Source: Flaccisagitta enflata
Taxonomy: Eukaryota > Chaetognatha > Sagittoidea > Aphragmophora
Direction: 5' to 3'
Length of the DNA: 64,000 nt
Assembly: GCA_965153355.1 (NCBI GenBank)
Contig: OZ231127.1
Span: forward strand, 70,122,001 to 70,186,000
Under the pieces are notes generated by a model. That model did no database searches, was not told where the DNA came from, and was given only the letters and a program-made list of their open reading frames with translations. Each line of letters opens with the position of its first letter. Position 1 is the first letter of the stretch. A program made the position numbers and the translations under genes. Below are positions 12,601 through 22,520 of this stretch, piece by piece.

Positions 12601-12677
12601 CCGTGTTAAACACTCACGCGCCCGGTGGACATATCAGTTTAAAGGACGTTAGAATGTGGAAAAAAGTGTTTCTCTGA
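3410..12677 (+). CDS. Lys-rich / F5/8 type C (discoidin)-like protein, 3' three exons
   Basis: Three exons, 3410-3648, 6881-7117 and 12430-12677, join without breaking the frame; both introns are phase 1. The product starts with an Arg/Lys-rich stretch of about 75 residues (KRRRQRRRK, KKKALTKKNKK). A discoidin-like fold follows: VSGGSAHASSFWDANWDPE in exon 2, FVGSNDANCHSGGRW, TLCQDMS, YCHVKKHVT, KFRCLGISVL and DVRMWKKV in exon 3. The GSND...C...W...LC and FRCLGI...MW pattern is what I associate with an invertebrate family of secreted, glycan- or surface-binding F5/8 C domains; this is from memory, not a search. The stop at 12675-12677 ends the protein just after the domain. The start and any signal peptide lie upstream, probably outside the window. 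Function unknown. Confidence 0.7.
3928..4100 (+). repeat. hairpin-head element, type B, 3' end degraded
   Basis: The head AGTCGCGTGCCACGCGACT follows ATTTTT, then CTCTACACCCCGC and GGTCCGTC tetranucleotides. The usual CCTGCCCACCCGC is at about 4077, but no tag copy or CCTTG end follows. A close relative is at 22344-22520. Confidence 0.75.
4866..4945 (-). repeat. tRNA-like SINE segment (A and B boxes)
   Basis: The - strand reads TGGCGCAGGTGG (A box-like) and about 50 nt later GGTTCGATCCC (B box-like), the internal RNA polymerase III promoter layout. The acceptor stem is poor, so this is a tRNA-derived SINE remnant rather than a tRNA gene. Confidence 0.55.
5083..5160 (+). repeat. second tRNA-like segment, divergent orientation
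   Basis: TGGCGTAGCTGGTAAGG (A box-like) and GATCGAATC (B box-like). It is the inverted, diverged partner of the segment at 4866-4945, and both point outward from a centre near 5015. No plausible cloverleaf ends are present. Confidence 0.5.
6110..6230 (+). repeat. hairpin-head element, type D (complete, 121 bp)
   Basis: The head AGGTGCGACAAAGCACCT follows GTTTTTT, then CTCTATAACTGGCTGTGTCC and GGTT tetranucleotides. The closing tag GTCGCACCT is followed by TATTGGCCTACTTGGCCTTG and TTTT. It is identical base for base, as reverse complement, to 14324-14444. Confidence 0.9.
6827..6858 (+). repeat. hairpin-head element, type A, 3' end
   Basis: GAGGACGCATCG, then TTGCCCTATCGGACTTG and a T-run, as at the 3' ends of other type A copies. 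No head is found upstream. The T-rich tail leads into the acceptor of the exon at 6881. Confidence 0.65.
6881..7117 (+). CDS. exon: first half of discoidin-like domain
   Basis: The acceptor is CATTTTGCGATTTGCAG|TA and the donor ATTCAAG|GTATTT. Phase 1 on both sides lets it join the exons at 3410-3648 and 12430-12677. It encodes the N-terminal part of an F5/8 C-like domain (ASSFWDANWDPENAF, QLIWYNFPKEKAFVPARISF). The WYNF..ek.fvpa.isfrp pattern suits a beta strand of the discoidin barrel. Confidence 0.65.
7300..8135. repeat. inverted repeat with a 74-bp direct duplication
   Basis: TACCCTGCAATCAAAAG...GGTGCCTAAAGTATTC (about 7300-7350) is the inverse of about 8080-8135. TTTGTTCATGCAAAAATTC (about 7410) pairs with about 8010. 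In the right half, AGCTTATCAATATTTTCAGA... to ...AAACCACT is repeated head to tail at 7856-7929 and 7930-8003, nearly identical, so it is a recent duplication. Confidence 0.8.
8620..10191. repeat. 1.57-kb palindromic element
   Basis: Arms of about 550 bp (8620-9190 and 9630-10191) are inverse copies over nearly their full length, for example GGGGACCCCAAGAACTATCA against TGATAGTTCTTGGGGTCCCC. The ends CACCCCCCTCTACATAGCCCC / GGGGCTATCTAGAGGGGGGTG resemble those of the 15200-16842 palindrome. The middle 430 bp holds nothing recognisable. Confidence 0.85.
10250..10801. repeat. MITE, CAGTAGATCTCGTC termini
   Basis: TACAGTAGATCTCGTCTAG at the left and its exact complement at the right edge; the two 260-bp arms pair almost throughout around a short loop near 10520. 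Flanking TA and a CAGT start indicate Tc1/mariner-type mobilisation. No coding sequence. Confidence 0.9.
11011..11251 (-). repeat. hairpin-head element, type B, with AAAAGACTA cargo
   Basis: On the - strand the head AGTTGCGTGCGACTCTAC (ending at 11251) leads through GTCC/GGTC tetranucleotides into a minisatellite of TTAGTCTTTT units. It ends with GCACGCGACT and TATTGGCCTTG (11011). The next copy, on the + strand, starts only 22 bp away. Confidence 0.75.
11274..11424 (+). repeat. hairpin-head element, type B (short copy)
   Basis: Head AGTTGCGTGCTACGCGACT, GGTCCGTCGG tract, and end GGTATCCGTGTGTCCGGCCTTG with T-run. The 3' tag is degraded to GGGACT. Its 5' half mispairs at one position with its own hairpin. 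Confidence 0.75.
12430..12677 (+). CDS. terminal exon: second half of discoidin-like domain
   Basis: The acceptor is GTATATTCAG|GT; two bases complete the phase-1 codon as Gly. The exon encodes FVGSNDANCHSGGRW, LCQDMSNQGYRHEYW, YCHVKKHVTTKFRCLGI and ISLKDVRMWKKVFL, then TGA. Four cysteines (NC, LC, YC, RC) may form the disulfides usual in this domain. AATAAA occurs at about 12799, but within a dispersed repeat. Confidence 0.7.
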
Positions 12678-12697
12678 TATTGAGTTAGGGCGTGTTA

Positions 12698-12825
12698 CTA
12701 GTGACGACCAAAAACGTGTTTCTTCCCGTCAAAGCCATTCACAGCGTGAACACATATTCATGATAGGTGAAACAATATCCCTCATTATACCCAAACTGAA
12801 TAAATGGAAGAGGGCCTTGTGGGAT
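12698..12825. repeat. dispersed repeat pieces (GACCAAAAACG and GGAACAATATCCC)
   Basis: CTAGTGACGACCAAAAACG matches 52575-52600, and GGTGAAACAATATCCCTC followed by GGAAGAGGGCC is the commonest short dispersed repeat of the window. Confidence 0.7.
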
Positions 12826-13029
12826 GTCTTTATTGTTTGAACAATGTAATTGTATGTGGAACCGTGACTTTTTAAGAGGATTGCCCAGCACAAGTTGTCC
12901 AAAACAGAAACGCCGGCTTTTACGTTTTTGTATTGATGTAGGAAGTCCCAACTTAAGTGTAATCACCCCTCCCGGATAGGGACATTGCTGCTGCTGTGTA
13001 AAAATTTTGCCCTATGGAGGGAATAAATC

Positions 13030-13610
13030 TTGTGTTCATTTTTTTTTCATCTCCCCCAAATTCAAACTGCTTACAAAAAGTAGTTAAGGGCAATTGATTG
13101 TTACCTAATTAACCAAAATTCAACAAATCACCTGAGGGTAGCATTGTTAAGAAATCATACCTTTAGAGAATACAATTGAGGTCAAGCTTTAAGCGACTGC
13201 CGGACATTATAATCCAAGGTACTGAGTAGTATGATAGGTGGAACAATATCCCTCACTATATCCAAACTGAATAAATGGAAGAGGGCCTTGTGAACCCTCA
13301 CTGACTAATCAATATGCGCATCACTCTTAGTTTTCCACAAAACAGAATCTTAAAAATATCCATTCTCATCTACCCCAAATTCAAACTGCTTACCAAAAGT
13401 AGTTAAGGGCAATTGATTGTTACCTAATCAATCAAAATTCAACAAATCACCTGAGGGTAGCATTGTTAAGAAACCATACCTTTAGAGGATAGAATCGAGG
13501 TCAAGCTTTATGCAACCGCCGGACATTCTAATCCAAGGTACTAAATAGTAGGTGGAACAATATCCCTCACTACACCCAAACTCAATAAATGGAAGAGGGC
13601 CATGATTTTC
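13030..13610 (+). repeat. two direct copies of a ~250-bp dispersed repeat
   Basis: The copies at about 13040-13290 and 13375-13610 share AAATTCAAACTGCTTAC, AAAGTAGTTAAGGGCAATTG, CACCTGAGGGTAGCATTG, AATCCAAGGTACT and GGAACAATATCCCTCACTA, ending in GGAAGAGGGCC. A third copy lies inverted at 58965-59275. Confidence 0.85.
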
Positions 13611-13611
13611 A

Positions 13612-13760
13612 ATTGTCCCACGAGGGAGTGAGCAAAGTGAGTGAGCGAGCCTGTGAATAGAGCAAGTGAGCAAAGCGAGCGTAGCTAAGCGGAGCGCTGC
13701 AGAGCGAGTGAGCGGTGCGAGCGAACGAACGTAGCGAGCGCCTGAGTTGCCCATTTAAAG
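13612..13760. repeat. GAGCGAGC/GTGAGC-rich dispersed repeat
   Basis: Degenerate GAGTGAGC/GAGCGA motifs after TCCCACGAGG. It is related to 52640-52790, which has the same TCCCACGAGAG start and ends against a hairpin-head element. The remaining sequence to 14155 shows nothing recognisable. Confidence 0.7.
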
Positions 13761-14323
13761 CGCGAATGTCTGTGACTAGAAATGCGCCCCATGAAGGAAG
13801 TGTGAGGCAAGCAATATCCCATTTTTAATCAGTAACAATCTCTTTGATATTGATTCTGAAAAAGCGCCAATTACAAGTGATGAATAACACAATTTTGGTA
13901 GTGGCAATTCCAAGTTTTCAATTAGTTAACATAACCAGACCTTGATCACATTCCAGAAATGATATTAAAAAGAGTACTGCACCAGAAAGGAATCGAATCC
14001 ATCCATATTAGTTATGATGTCGATCAAATAGAAATCAAATCATTTCTTTATCTTCATTTCCTTTTTGGTACACCTGTTAGCGAGAATCGTTTTTGTCATT
14101 TTAATCCAATGAGACGAATGAGTCTTCTTGAGGGTCGAGTTTCTTGTTGACGCTTCAAATCTGGATGAAAAACGTTAAGATTAAAGTTTCTATGAATATG
14201 GCTGGCCCCAACCAGGGTACGGCAAAGTGCCAAAGCACGCAAGCATTCCCTTTGGGCAGCAAGCTGATTTTGTAGGCGAGAGGAAAAAAATCATGAGAAA
14301 AAAAATGATAGACAAAATGATAA

Positions 14324-14444
14324 CAAGGCCAAGTAGGCCAATAAGGTGCGACGTGTGGATCGTCGAACGAATGCGTTACCCGACAGACCGACCAACCAAC
14401 CAACCAACGGACACAGCCAGTTATAGAGGTGCTTTGTCGCACCT
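14324..14444 (-). repeat. hairpin-head element, type D, identical to 6110-6230
   Basis: The reverse complement is identical over all 121 bases to 6110-6230. The 5' flank is T-rich (TTACTTTTTTT). After CTTG comes TTATCATTTT, which differs from the other copy's flank, so the shared unit runs from the head A to CTTG plus at most two T. Confidence 0.92.
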
Positions 14445-15004
14445 AAAAAAAGTAAAGAAAAAAAAACAAGGAATCTTAAGCAGAAAAAATAACAGGAAAA
14501 ATGAAAAAAAATCAAAACATACATAGTTACTTTTATGCTGCTTTTATGAAAGAAATATAGGATTTTGATATTGAAGATAGTGAGATAGTCACACGCAGAT
14601 TTTGTAGACAGGAACTTGTGAGGAAATCAGACTTGAAGGCAGCCAAAAATTTTGCCTAGCCCTGGCCCCAACATGCAACACATAGGAGAATTCTCAGAAC
14701 ACTTGTTGCTTAGGTGAAGCTTATATTGTCTTAATCTTAGCCAGATTCTTTTTTCTTTTCAAGATAATTTTTTCTTGATTGAAAACTAGAAAAGTCTATC
14801 ACTCCTTAGGCTGAGAAGAGAAAAAAATACTCTACTGGAATCCTTATTAGATAACCCATTCATACAGGTATTGTGATCAGCCAAAGTATGAAAAGAAATT
14901 AATCAAAGGTAAATAAAACAATTAAAAGAGTGAGGTTCATTATTTCAGATGTCACTGCTCCAGCCCACTCGCATGCGTATTAGGTAGCCGCATATCCGAC
15001 TTGG

Positions 15005-16842
<1,838 letters not shown>

Positions 16843-16959
16843 CTCATTCTCTCTCCATTACCCACCTCTTTTGCCTATTTGTATGTTATTCTTGTTGACT
16901 GCTTGTGAGTTTGAGGCTGCGTTACTTCCGGCCGCGCCCTTGCCCGATCCACCACAATC

Positions 16960-17140
16960 ACGACGCCACTCTGGACATTTATGAGGACGCTTTCCTGGAT
17001 GCAATCAAGCAAATTAGGACATTTATGAGGACACTTTCCTGGATGCAAATTAGGACATTTATGAGTACGCTCTCCTGGATGCAATCAAGAAAATTAGGAC
17101 ATTTCTTGGACACTTTCTTGGATGCAAATTATGAGTAGGT
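16960..17140 (+). repeat. minisatellite, ATTAGGACATTTATGAGGACGC units
   Basis: Units of about 36-48 bp: ATTAGGACATTTATGAGG then ACGCTTTCCTGGATGCAA, with or without TCAAGCAA. The same unit recurs at about 17580-17622 and 27858-27962, so it is dispersed as well as tandem. Confidence 0.85.
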
Positions 17141-17339
17141 ATCCCTGCTCTTGCAAATTCAAGGGCTAAACTTTCATTGAGAGGTCATGAGCTGTCTTTA
17201 CTTTCAGTGTTGACGTCAATTCAACCTCATCATGTTGATTTACCTTGAGCGCTTTTGCCTTTTTTTGTGTTAGTTATTATCAACAAAGAGATTACTGGCA
17301 AAAATTGTTCTTTTGCCTTTCCCTTGCTTTCTGTTTTAG

Positions 17340-17450
17340 CAGCCCTTTGATGGCACAAGGCAGAAAACGCAAAAAACATATGAACGTCAGGAATTATTTG
17401 CATCAGCAGCGTCAGGGGCAGCATCAGAGGATTTGAAACAAGCTGCGGTT
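17340..17450 (+). pseudogene. possible degraded exon, ankyrin-like start
   Basis: After a good acceptor (CTTTCTGTTTTAG) a frame reads QPFDGTRQKTQKTYE and RQELFASAASGAASEDLKQ before TGA. The ELFxxAxxGxxxDLKQ pattern resembles the first helix pair of an ankyrin repeat. No donor or partner exon is certain. Very tentative. Confidence 0.2.
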
Positions 17451-17561
17451 TTTTGATTGTTGAGGATTTTATCAAAATGGTATTTATTCAAAATTCAAAA
17501 GCGCTTAAGACAGCCCCTCATTCAGGTATCAATTTCTTTCACTGGTGCTATGCGTTTTTAG

Positions 17562-17703
17562 CTGAAAATTTCATGCCTATTATGAGGACGCTTTCCTGGA
17601 CGCAATCAAGCAAATTAGTAGAGATGCCACTATCGCGAATCTAGCTTGCGACAACTTTGCTTTTAGATTTCTTCTTACCGGAACGGGAGCTCAGCTCCGG
17701 GTC
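17562..17703 (+). pseudogene. possible coding fragment (YEDAFLDAIKQI)
   Basis: The frame HAYYEDAFLDAIKQI then SRDATIANLACDNFAFRF is open for about 45 codons and stops at TAG. DATLDIYEDAFLDAIKQI occurs at 16967-17020, where it merges into the 36-48-bp minisatellite, so that minisatellite may derive from this coding piece. Family not recognised. Confidence 0.25.
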
Positions 17704-18226
17704 TAGATGCCAGCCGTTACAATGAATATCCCAACGATGTGAAATTTTTCTGATAACTCAATACAACTAGGTGGGGAAAATTACCCGGCAAAATTGATTA
17801 CTAATCCGGAATCATTACTTTGATTTGCACTTGATTTTTAAGCATGAAAGAACACGTATTCAGACAGTGAAAAGTTTCCGTTGCTCTGATTGGTTAGTAG
17901 TAGTATGATTGGCTGTGTTGTTTATCAGCAGCTGTAGCTTCTTAGCTCCTCCTACTCAGCTTTGATTTATCAGACGATGGGCAACGAAACGAAGTCATGC
18001 CCTCAATTTAGCCGTAACCAAGTACTAACATTAAAAACAAAGTTAAATAAAAATCATCCGACATTCACGCTATAAGGACTGCTCAAATGTTTTATTTCCA
18101 ACCGACAACTAGCGATTCGGTGGAAAATCAGATTCCTTCACGCTCGCTTTACGGCCTGTAAGCAGCTAATCGCTCCAGCTTGTTTTCGGCATTTCTGGTA
18201 AGCTCCTCTCCCCGTTCTAATTAATT

Positions 18227-21124
18227 TTGCTCTCCTATAATAATCAATCGTCATCCATTAACTGCGCCGCTCCGGGTCCGCTTACTCAAGGCCTCCAGGC
18301 CTGCCGCGCCGACGCTGACGCCGCTCGTCCTCCTTCACCTGCTCCTCCCGAGTCACCGCTTCTTTTCTCCCCTAACGACGACGAAGGCAGTTTCCTTTTT
18401 CAAAACTCCGTCAACGCTGGTACGCCATGGGCCTCTCAAGAGGTAGAAATAATTGACTCCTCGATCGTAGCTTCCACACAGGAATCTAACAGCAACATCG
18501 ACGAGGTAGCCGCGACGCCTCATGCGACCTCGCCTCCCTCGCGTTGCTTCGTGCCACGACCCATTGTTCCTCCTCCTCCACCTCCACCTCCATCCCCTCC
18601 TCCACCTCCACCTCCATCTCCTCCTCCACCTCCACAAGCGCCTAATCGTCTCGCTTCCGTCATCGTTGTTCCCTCTAACTCATTCCCGCCGCTCCGTAAC
18701 ACTCCCATCCATCGTCGTCTTCGACCTCACCCAACCGAGACTCGCTCTGACGCCACCGTTTCTTCCGCGTCTGCTCATCCCGTCTGCCGCATCTGTCATA
18801 AGGCAGATCATAGGAAGGCCACAATCAAATGTGCGCAATGTGGAAGCGACGTCCACTCGGTCTCTTGCGCCGGCTTTTCCTCACATCGCACCGCGCGACT
18901 TCAGCAGCCCACCTTTTCCTGCCTCCCATGTCTCGCTCCTCCTCCTCCTCTTCCTCTCACAATGACCCCAGTCGTCAGCAACCGCGTAGTCGTCCCTGCA
19001 GCAACTTTAGACAACACCATCCCTGCTACGAATGACTCTCTCTTTTCCAATCCATCGTCGCCCGTTGCCGCCTCATCCCCTCGTGTTACCACACCACCTC
19101 CACGGCGTAACTTCATCCACGCGTCCCCAGATCACAGTCACCTAGCGTCAAATGTGCCCCCTCCTGCTGCTTCCATCACTCGTCTTTCTTTCTCTCTCAG
19201 CGACGTATTTGCTACTCGTATCTCTGTCTTGAGATATTGCCCCAAGACAGCCCGCAGCAAACTGGCATCGCTTCTAACGACAGTCTGGAATGACGTCCTT
19301 TTCGACCCCTCCAACGAGGAAAAATGGACCAAAGCCTTTGCAGTCAACAAACTTGTTTTGTTTCTTCCTCCCGGCAAAAGGACTTTCAAGGAAAAGTCGG
19401 CGACAGTTAAAAGCCGTATCACGGCTTTTGAACAGGGTCGTCTCGATGATCTATGGGATCAAGCTACCCGTCAACCTGCAAGGCGCGTTGTGTCTTCATC
19501 ATCTTCATCGTCATCATCTTCATCTAACTCGAACGTCAAACGCGCTACTGCTTTTGCTCAGGAGGGCCAATTTGGCAAGGCAGCCAAGGCTCTTGTCTCC
19601 AGAGGCCTTGATTTCGACTCTTCTGAGGTCGTTGACAACATGGCCTCTCTTCATCCTTCGGCGCCTTCTCCTCCTCCTCTTCCTCCTCCCACCGAGTCTT
19701 CTTACTCATTCACGGACGCTGAAGTTCTCGCCGCTCTCTCCTCATTCCATTCTCTCTCTGCAGGGGGCCCCTCTGCTGCACGTCCAGCGCATTTCCAAAA
19801 TGCCATCGCTGCAGATCACAGCAACGCTCTTCTTTCAACAATGACGCGAGTAATTAACTTTCTCACTGCTGGTAAGGCTCCAGCTTTTGTTTCTCCCTTT
19901 CTCTGTGGCGGGAATCTCTTCACCGCTTTGAAAAAGGCTGGCGGCCATCGACCCATCGCTGTAGGAGAAACAATCCGACGTTGGGTGGCTAAATGCGTGG
20001 CAAAAAAGGCCAACGCCGACACTGCAACTTACCTCTTCCCTCTTCAACTTGGCGTTGGTGTCAGAGGAGGAGCCGAAGCAATCATCCATGGCATCAACTC
20101 TCTCTTTCACTCCACTATCCCGGACTCGGACAAATGCTTCCTCCAAATCGACTTTGCAAATGCCTTCAATGGCATTAGCAGGGAACGCATGCTGGAGGAG
20201 ATTCGTCTCCACTGCCCAAAAGCTGCCGCATGGGCTGATTTTTGCTATGCCCAGCATACACACCTCTACTTTTCTGAAAGGCGTCTCTCCAGCAAATCGG
20301 GCGCACATCAAGGATACCCACTTGCCTCCCTCTTCTTCTCCCTTGTCCTCCACCCTCTCCTTGTCCGTCTCAAGGAGAGATTTCCCGACCTCCTTTCCAT
20401 CTGCGCCTATCTCGACGACGTCATCGTTGTCAACACTCTCGTGACCCTCAAACAGGCTTATGACTTCCTCAAATCTGAGGGGGAGAAGGTGGGCCTCCTT
20501 CTCAACCCCAGCAAGTCTCTCATCTGGGTAGGAAACTCTGTCCCAATTGACATCCAATTCCCCATCGACCGCCAAGTGCCTCGCGCTGCTGATGATGGAT
20601 TTGAACTCTTAGGAGCTCCCGTTGGCAACATTCCTTTTTCTCGAGAAGTTGTTACAACTCGCGTCAACAAAATTGCCGCCATCTTCGATGCTCTTCCAGC
20701 CATCAACAACGCTCAGGTGGAATATGGCCTCCTCCGCTTCTGCTTCTCCTTTCCTAAACTTTCTTATTGTCTCAGAACTTGTGACCCCGCGGCTCTTCTT
20801 CCGGTCTTTAAAAACTTTGACTCTCTTCAACTCGCCTCTCTTACTTGTATCATTGGTCGACCTCTCAATGACGACGCGCGTTCTCAGGCGTTTCTTCCCA
20901 TCAAGTTGGGTGGCGCCGGCCTTCGCTCCGCTGCTCAAATTTGCCCAGCGGCCTTTATTGCCTCAACAAAACAATCGGCCAGCATTGTGGCAAAAATTGT
21001 GCCATCTCACATTTCGCCACGTTGCTCTCAAGGCGCTTTCCCTCTACTACAGTCTGAAACCGGCAACGCAACCTACACTGCCTTTGACCTCCTTCCTCCT
21101 TCGTCCACTCAGCATTCACTTTAG
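18227..21124 (+). CDS. retrotransposon ORF: PHD-like finger and reverse transcriptase
   Basis: The frame is open from 18221, but the first in-frame ATG is at 18962 (about codon 246), after the zinc finger. Translation must therefore start at a non-AUG codon, or the copy has lost its start. About residues 90-145 are poly-Pro and Ser-rich. Residues 187-236 have a PHD-type Cys/His pattern (VCRIC, CAQC, H, C, CLPC). The RT motifs are intact: RPIAVGE, QIDFANAFNGIS (motif A), GAHQGYPLASLFFSL (motif B), catalytic YLDD at about residue 728, LNPSKS and LLGAPVG. TAG at 21122 separates it from the endonuclease part. A reverse transcriptase making DNA at a nicked target is the known role of the family. 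Confidence 0.85.
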   Translation: MLSYNNQSSSINCAAPGPLTQGLQACRADADAARPPSPAPPESPLLFSPNDDEGSFLFQNSVNAGTPWASQEVEIIDSSIVASTQESNSNIDEVAATPHATSPPSRCFVPRPIVPPPPPPPPSPPPPPPPSPPPPPQAPNRLASVIVVPSNSFPPLRNTPIHRRLRPHPTETRSDATVSSASAHPVCRICHKADHRKATIKCAQCGSDVHSVSCAGFSSHRTARLQQPTFSCLPCLAPPPPLPLTMTPVVSNRVVVPAATLDNTIPATNDSLFSNPSSPVAASSPRVTTPPPRRNFIHASPDHSHLASNVPPPAASITRLSFSLSDVFATRISVLRYCPKTARSKLASLLTTVWNDVLFDPSNEEKWTKAFAVNKLVLFLPPGKRTFKEKSATVKSRITAFEQGRLDDLWDQATRQPARRVVSSSSSSSSSSSNSNVKRATAFAQEGQFGKAAKALVSRGLDFDSSEVVDNMASLHPSAPSPPPLPPPTESSYSFTDAEVLAALSSFHSLSAGGPSAARPAHFQNAIAADHSNALLSTMTRVINFLTAGKAPAFVSPFLCGGNLFTALKKAGGHRPIAVGETIRRWVAKCVAKKANADTATYLFPLQLGVGVRGGAEAIIHGINSLFHSTIPDSDKCFLQIDFANAFNGISRERMLEEIRLHCPKAAAWADFCYAQHTHLYFSERRLSSKSGAHQGYPLASLFFSLVLHPLLVRLKERFPDLLSICAYLDDVIVVNTLVTLKQAYDFLKSEGEKVGLLLNPSKSLIWVGNSVPIDIQFPIDRQVPRAADDGFELLGAPVGNIPFSREVVTTRVNKIAAIFDALPAINNAQVEYGLLRFCFSFPKLSYCLRTCDPAALLPVFKNFDSLQLASLTCIIGRPLNDDARSQAFLPIKLGGAGLRSAAQICPAAFIASTKQSASIVAKIVPSHISPRCSQGAFPLLQSETGNATYTAFDLLPPSSTQHSL

Positions 21125-21907
21125 ACCAAAATCGATGCCCATCATCACTCTCAACTTCTTTCTTCTTCCAACATTCGTAACAAGGCTCGTCTTCATTCAC
21201 TCGCCCTCCCTCACGCCGGTGACTGGCTGGACACTATCCCCTCGCCATCCTACAACCTCAACATGGACTCTAGAGTCTTTGGATCGGCGCTGGGTTACCG
21301 TCTTGGCCTTCCCCTCATGCCGGCTGAGGACTGTCGCGCGAACAACTGCAACTTCCAGCAAGACGAACTCGGTGACCATGCCTTACATTGCCGCGACGAC
21401 CATGGCATGAAGGGTGGTAGACATGACCGCATTAGAGACTACCTGGAAGCTCAACGAGCGTCTCTATTTCCCAGGAAAGAATATCCAGGCATCGTTCCCG
21501 GCTCTCTCTCTCGACCAGCAGACATCTTCATCAACGATTGGATCGACGGCCGCAAGATGGCGTTTGACGTCAGAGTCACCTCTCCGACTCAAGAAGCCGT
21601 CTTATTTCAAGCCGCCGATCATCCTGGAGCCGCTTTAAACGCTCGCAAACAATCAAAAAACCGATCCCATGCTCAGAACTGTCGCGCGAATGGTGTTTCT
21701 TTCCAACCGTTAGTGGTTGAAACTTTTGGTGGATGGGATAAGGACGCAGTGAACATGTTGAAGGACATTGCCCGCCTGGAAGCACGTCGTTGGGGCAAAG
21801 ACCCAGCGATGGAAATCAAACACTTCTTTCAACGCTTATCAATTACCTTGCAACGCGGAAATGCCGCCCTGCTACTCGATCGGGACATAGAGCCCACATC
21901 GCAATGA
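21125..21907 (+). CDS. retrotransposon ORF continued: restriction-like endonuclease
   Basis: It is in the same frame as the RT part, directly after the TAG. Conserved family text continues across the stop (RLHSLALPHAGDWLDTIPS before the ATG at 21263), so the stop interrupts one protein. Visible motifs: YRLGLPL; a CCHC-type knuckle (C..NNC, GDHALHC); RHDRIRD; RPADIFI and AFDVRV, carrying the PD-(D/E)xK-like acidic residues; ETFGGWD; and HFFQRLSITLQRGNAALL at the end. Known role: target DNA nicking for target-primed reverse transcription. If the TAG is not read through, this part would need its own start (ATG 21263), which would cut into the domain's N-terminal side. Confidence 0.8.
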   Translation, partial: TKIDAHHHSQLLSSSNIRNKARLHSLALPHAGDWLDTIPSPSYNLNMDSRVFGSALGYRLGLPLMPAEDCRANNCNFQQDELGDHALHCRDDHGMKGGRHDRIRDYLEAQRASLFPRKEYPGIVPGSLSRPADIFINDWIDGRKMAFDVRVTSPTQEAVLFQAADHPGAALNARKQSKNRSHAQNCRANGVSFQPLVVETFGGWDKDAVNMLKDIARLEARRWGKDPAMEIKHFFQRLSITLQRGNAALLLDRDIEPTSQ

Positions 21908-22343
21908 ATCGTTTTTAAGCCTTTCCTACGAATAATTCTTCTTCTCTTTGTTGTCTTTATTCGAAAGAAAAACATTGATACAACTGCTCATATTGTTTTT
22001 ACTGCATAGTAATTGTTGTTGTTTTTCTCCTCTCTCTACAGAAAAAATCGCTCATCTCTGTAATCGACTCCCTCATGGCCTCAGAGAGAACTGGGAAACA
22101 AGCTCACGTCAAAGCTTATTTTCATTCTCAGTGGCGTGACCAAGTTGTTGTCGTCGTGACTTTGTAAATAATTTTGACACTAATGATGATAACAGACTTA
22201 TCCAACATCACCCTCGGATCGTAATCAAGTCCTAGTCCCAGCCAAATCAGCGTTTTAATGCTCTACCGCTATCAACTCAAGCTACGCGTGTATTGCGTCT
22301 AACGCCCAAGGTATTTTAGGACAATGGACATGTGTGATTTATT
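21908..22343 (+). other. likely 3' untranslated region of the retrotransposon and intergenic
   Basis: No open frame or repeat is recognised. Neither a poly(A) tail nor a microsatellite tail marks the element's end. Composition returns gradually to AT-rich. Confidence 0.4.
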
Positions 22344-22520
22344 AGTCGCGTGCTACGCGACTCTACACCTCGCTATGTCGGGCGGTCGGTTCCCTTTTTA
22401 CTTTTTTGGCGTTTTTGATCTTTTTGAGCATACGGCTCCTGCCCAGATGCCCTAGTGACGTTCTCCAGCACTGCTCCTGCCCACCCGCTTGCGACTAGGG
22501 TAGCCGTGTATTCGGTCTTG
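22344..22520 (+). repeat. hairpin-head element, type B (177 bp)
   Basis: Head AGTCGCGTGCTACGCGACT, CTCTACACCTCGC, interior with CTGCTCCTGCCCACCCGC, tag CTTGCGACT, and end TAGCCGTGTATTCGGTCTTG plus TTT. Confidence 0.85.

Larger units (their letters stand above)
18221..21907 (+). mobile_element. RLE-type non-LTR retrotransposon
   Basis: One reading frame is open for 3.7 kb with a single internal stop (TAG 21122-21124). In order it encodes a Pro/Ser-rich leader, a PHD-like zinc finger, a reverse transcriptase and a C-terminal restriction-like endonuclease with zinc-knuckle. This is the layout of site-targeting or low-specificity non-LTR elements of the R2/CRE/NeSL grade; the exact clade needs a tree. 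No terminal repeats are seen, as expected. The 5' and 3' untranslated ends and target duplication could not be set. The G+C content is clearly above that of the AT-rich surroundings, suggesting recent arrival. Confidence 0.85.

Noticed and set aside
18227-21124. Calling the retrotransposon R2
   Set aside because: It has a PHD-like rather than the R2-type N-terminal fingers, and it is not seen in 28S rDNA; only the broader endonuclease-type class is supported.
21122-21124. TAG as evidence of an alternative genetic code or an unusual amino acid
   Set aside because: The cellular genes in the window have no in-frame TAG; one codon in a transposon copy is better explained by mutation or, at most, readthrough.
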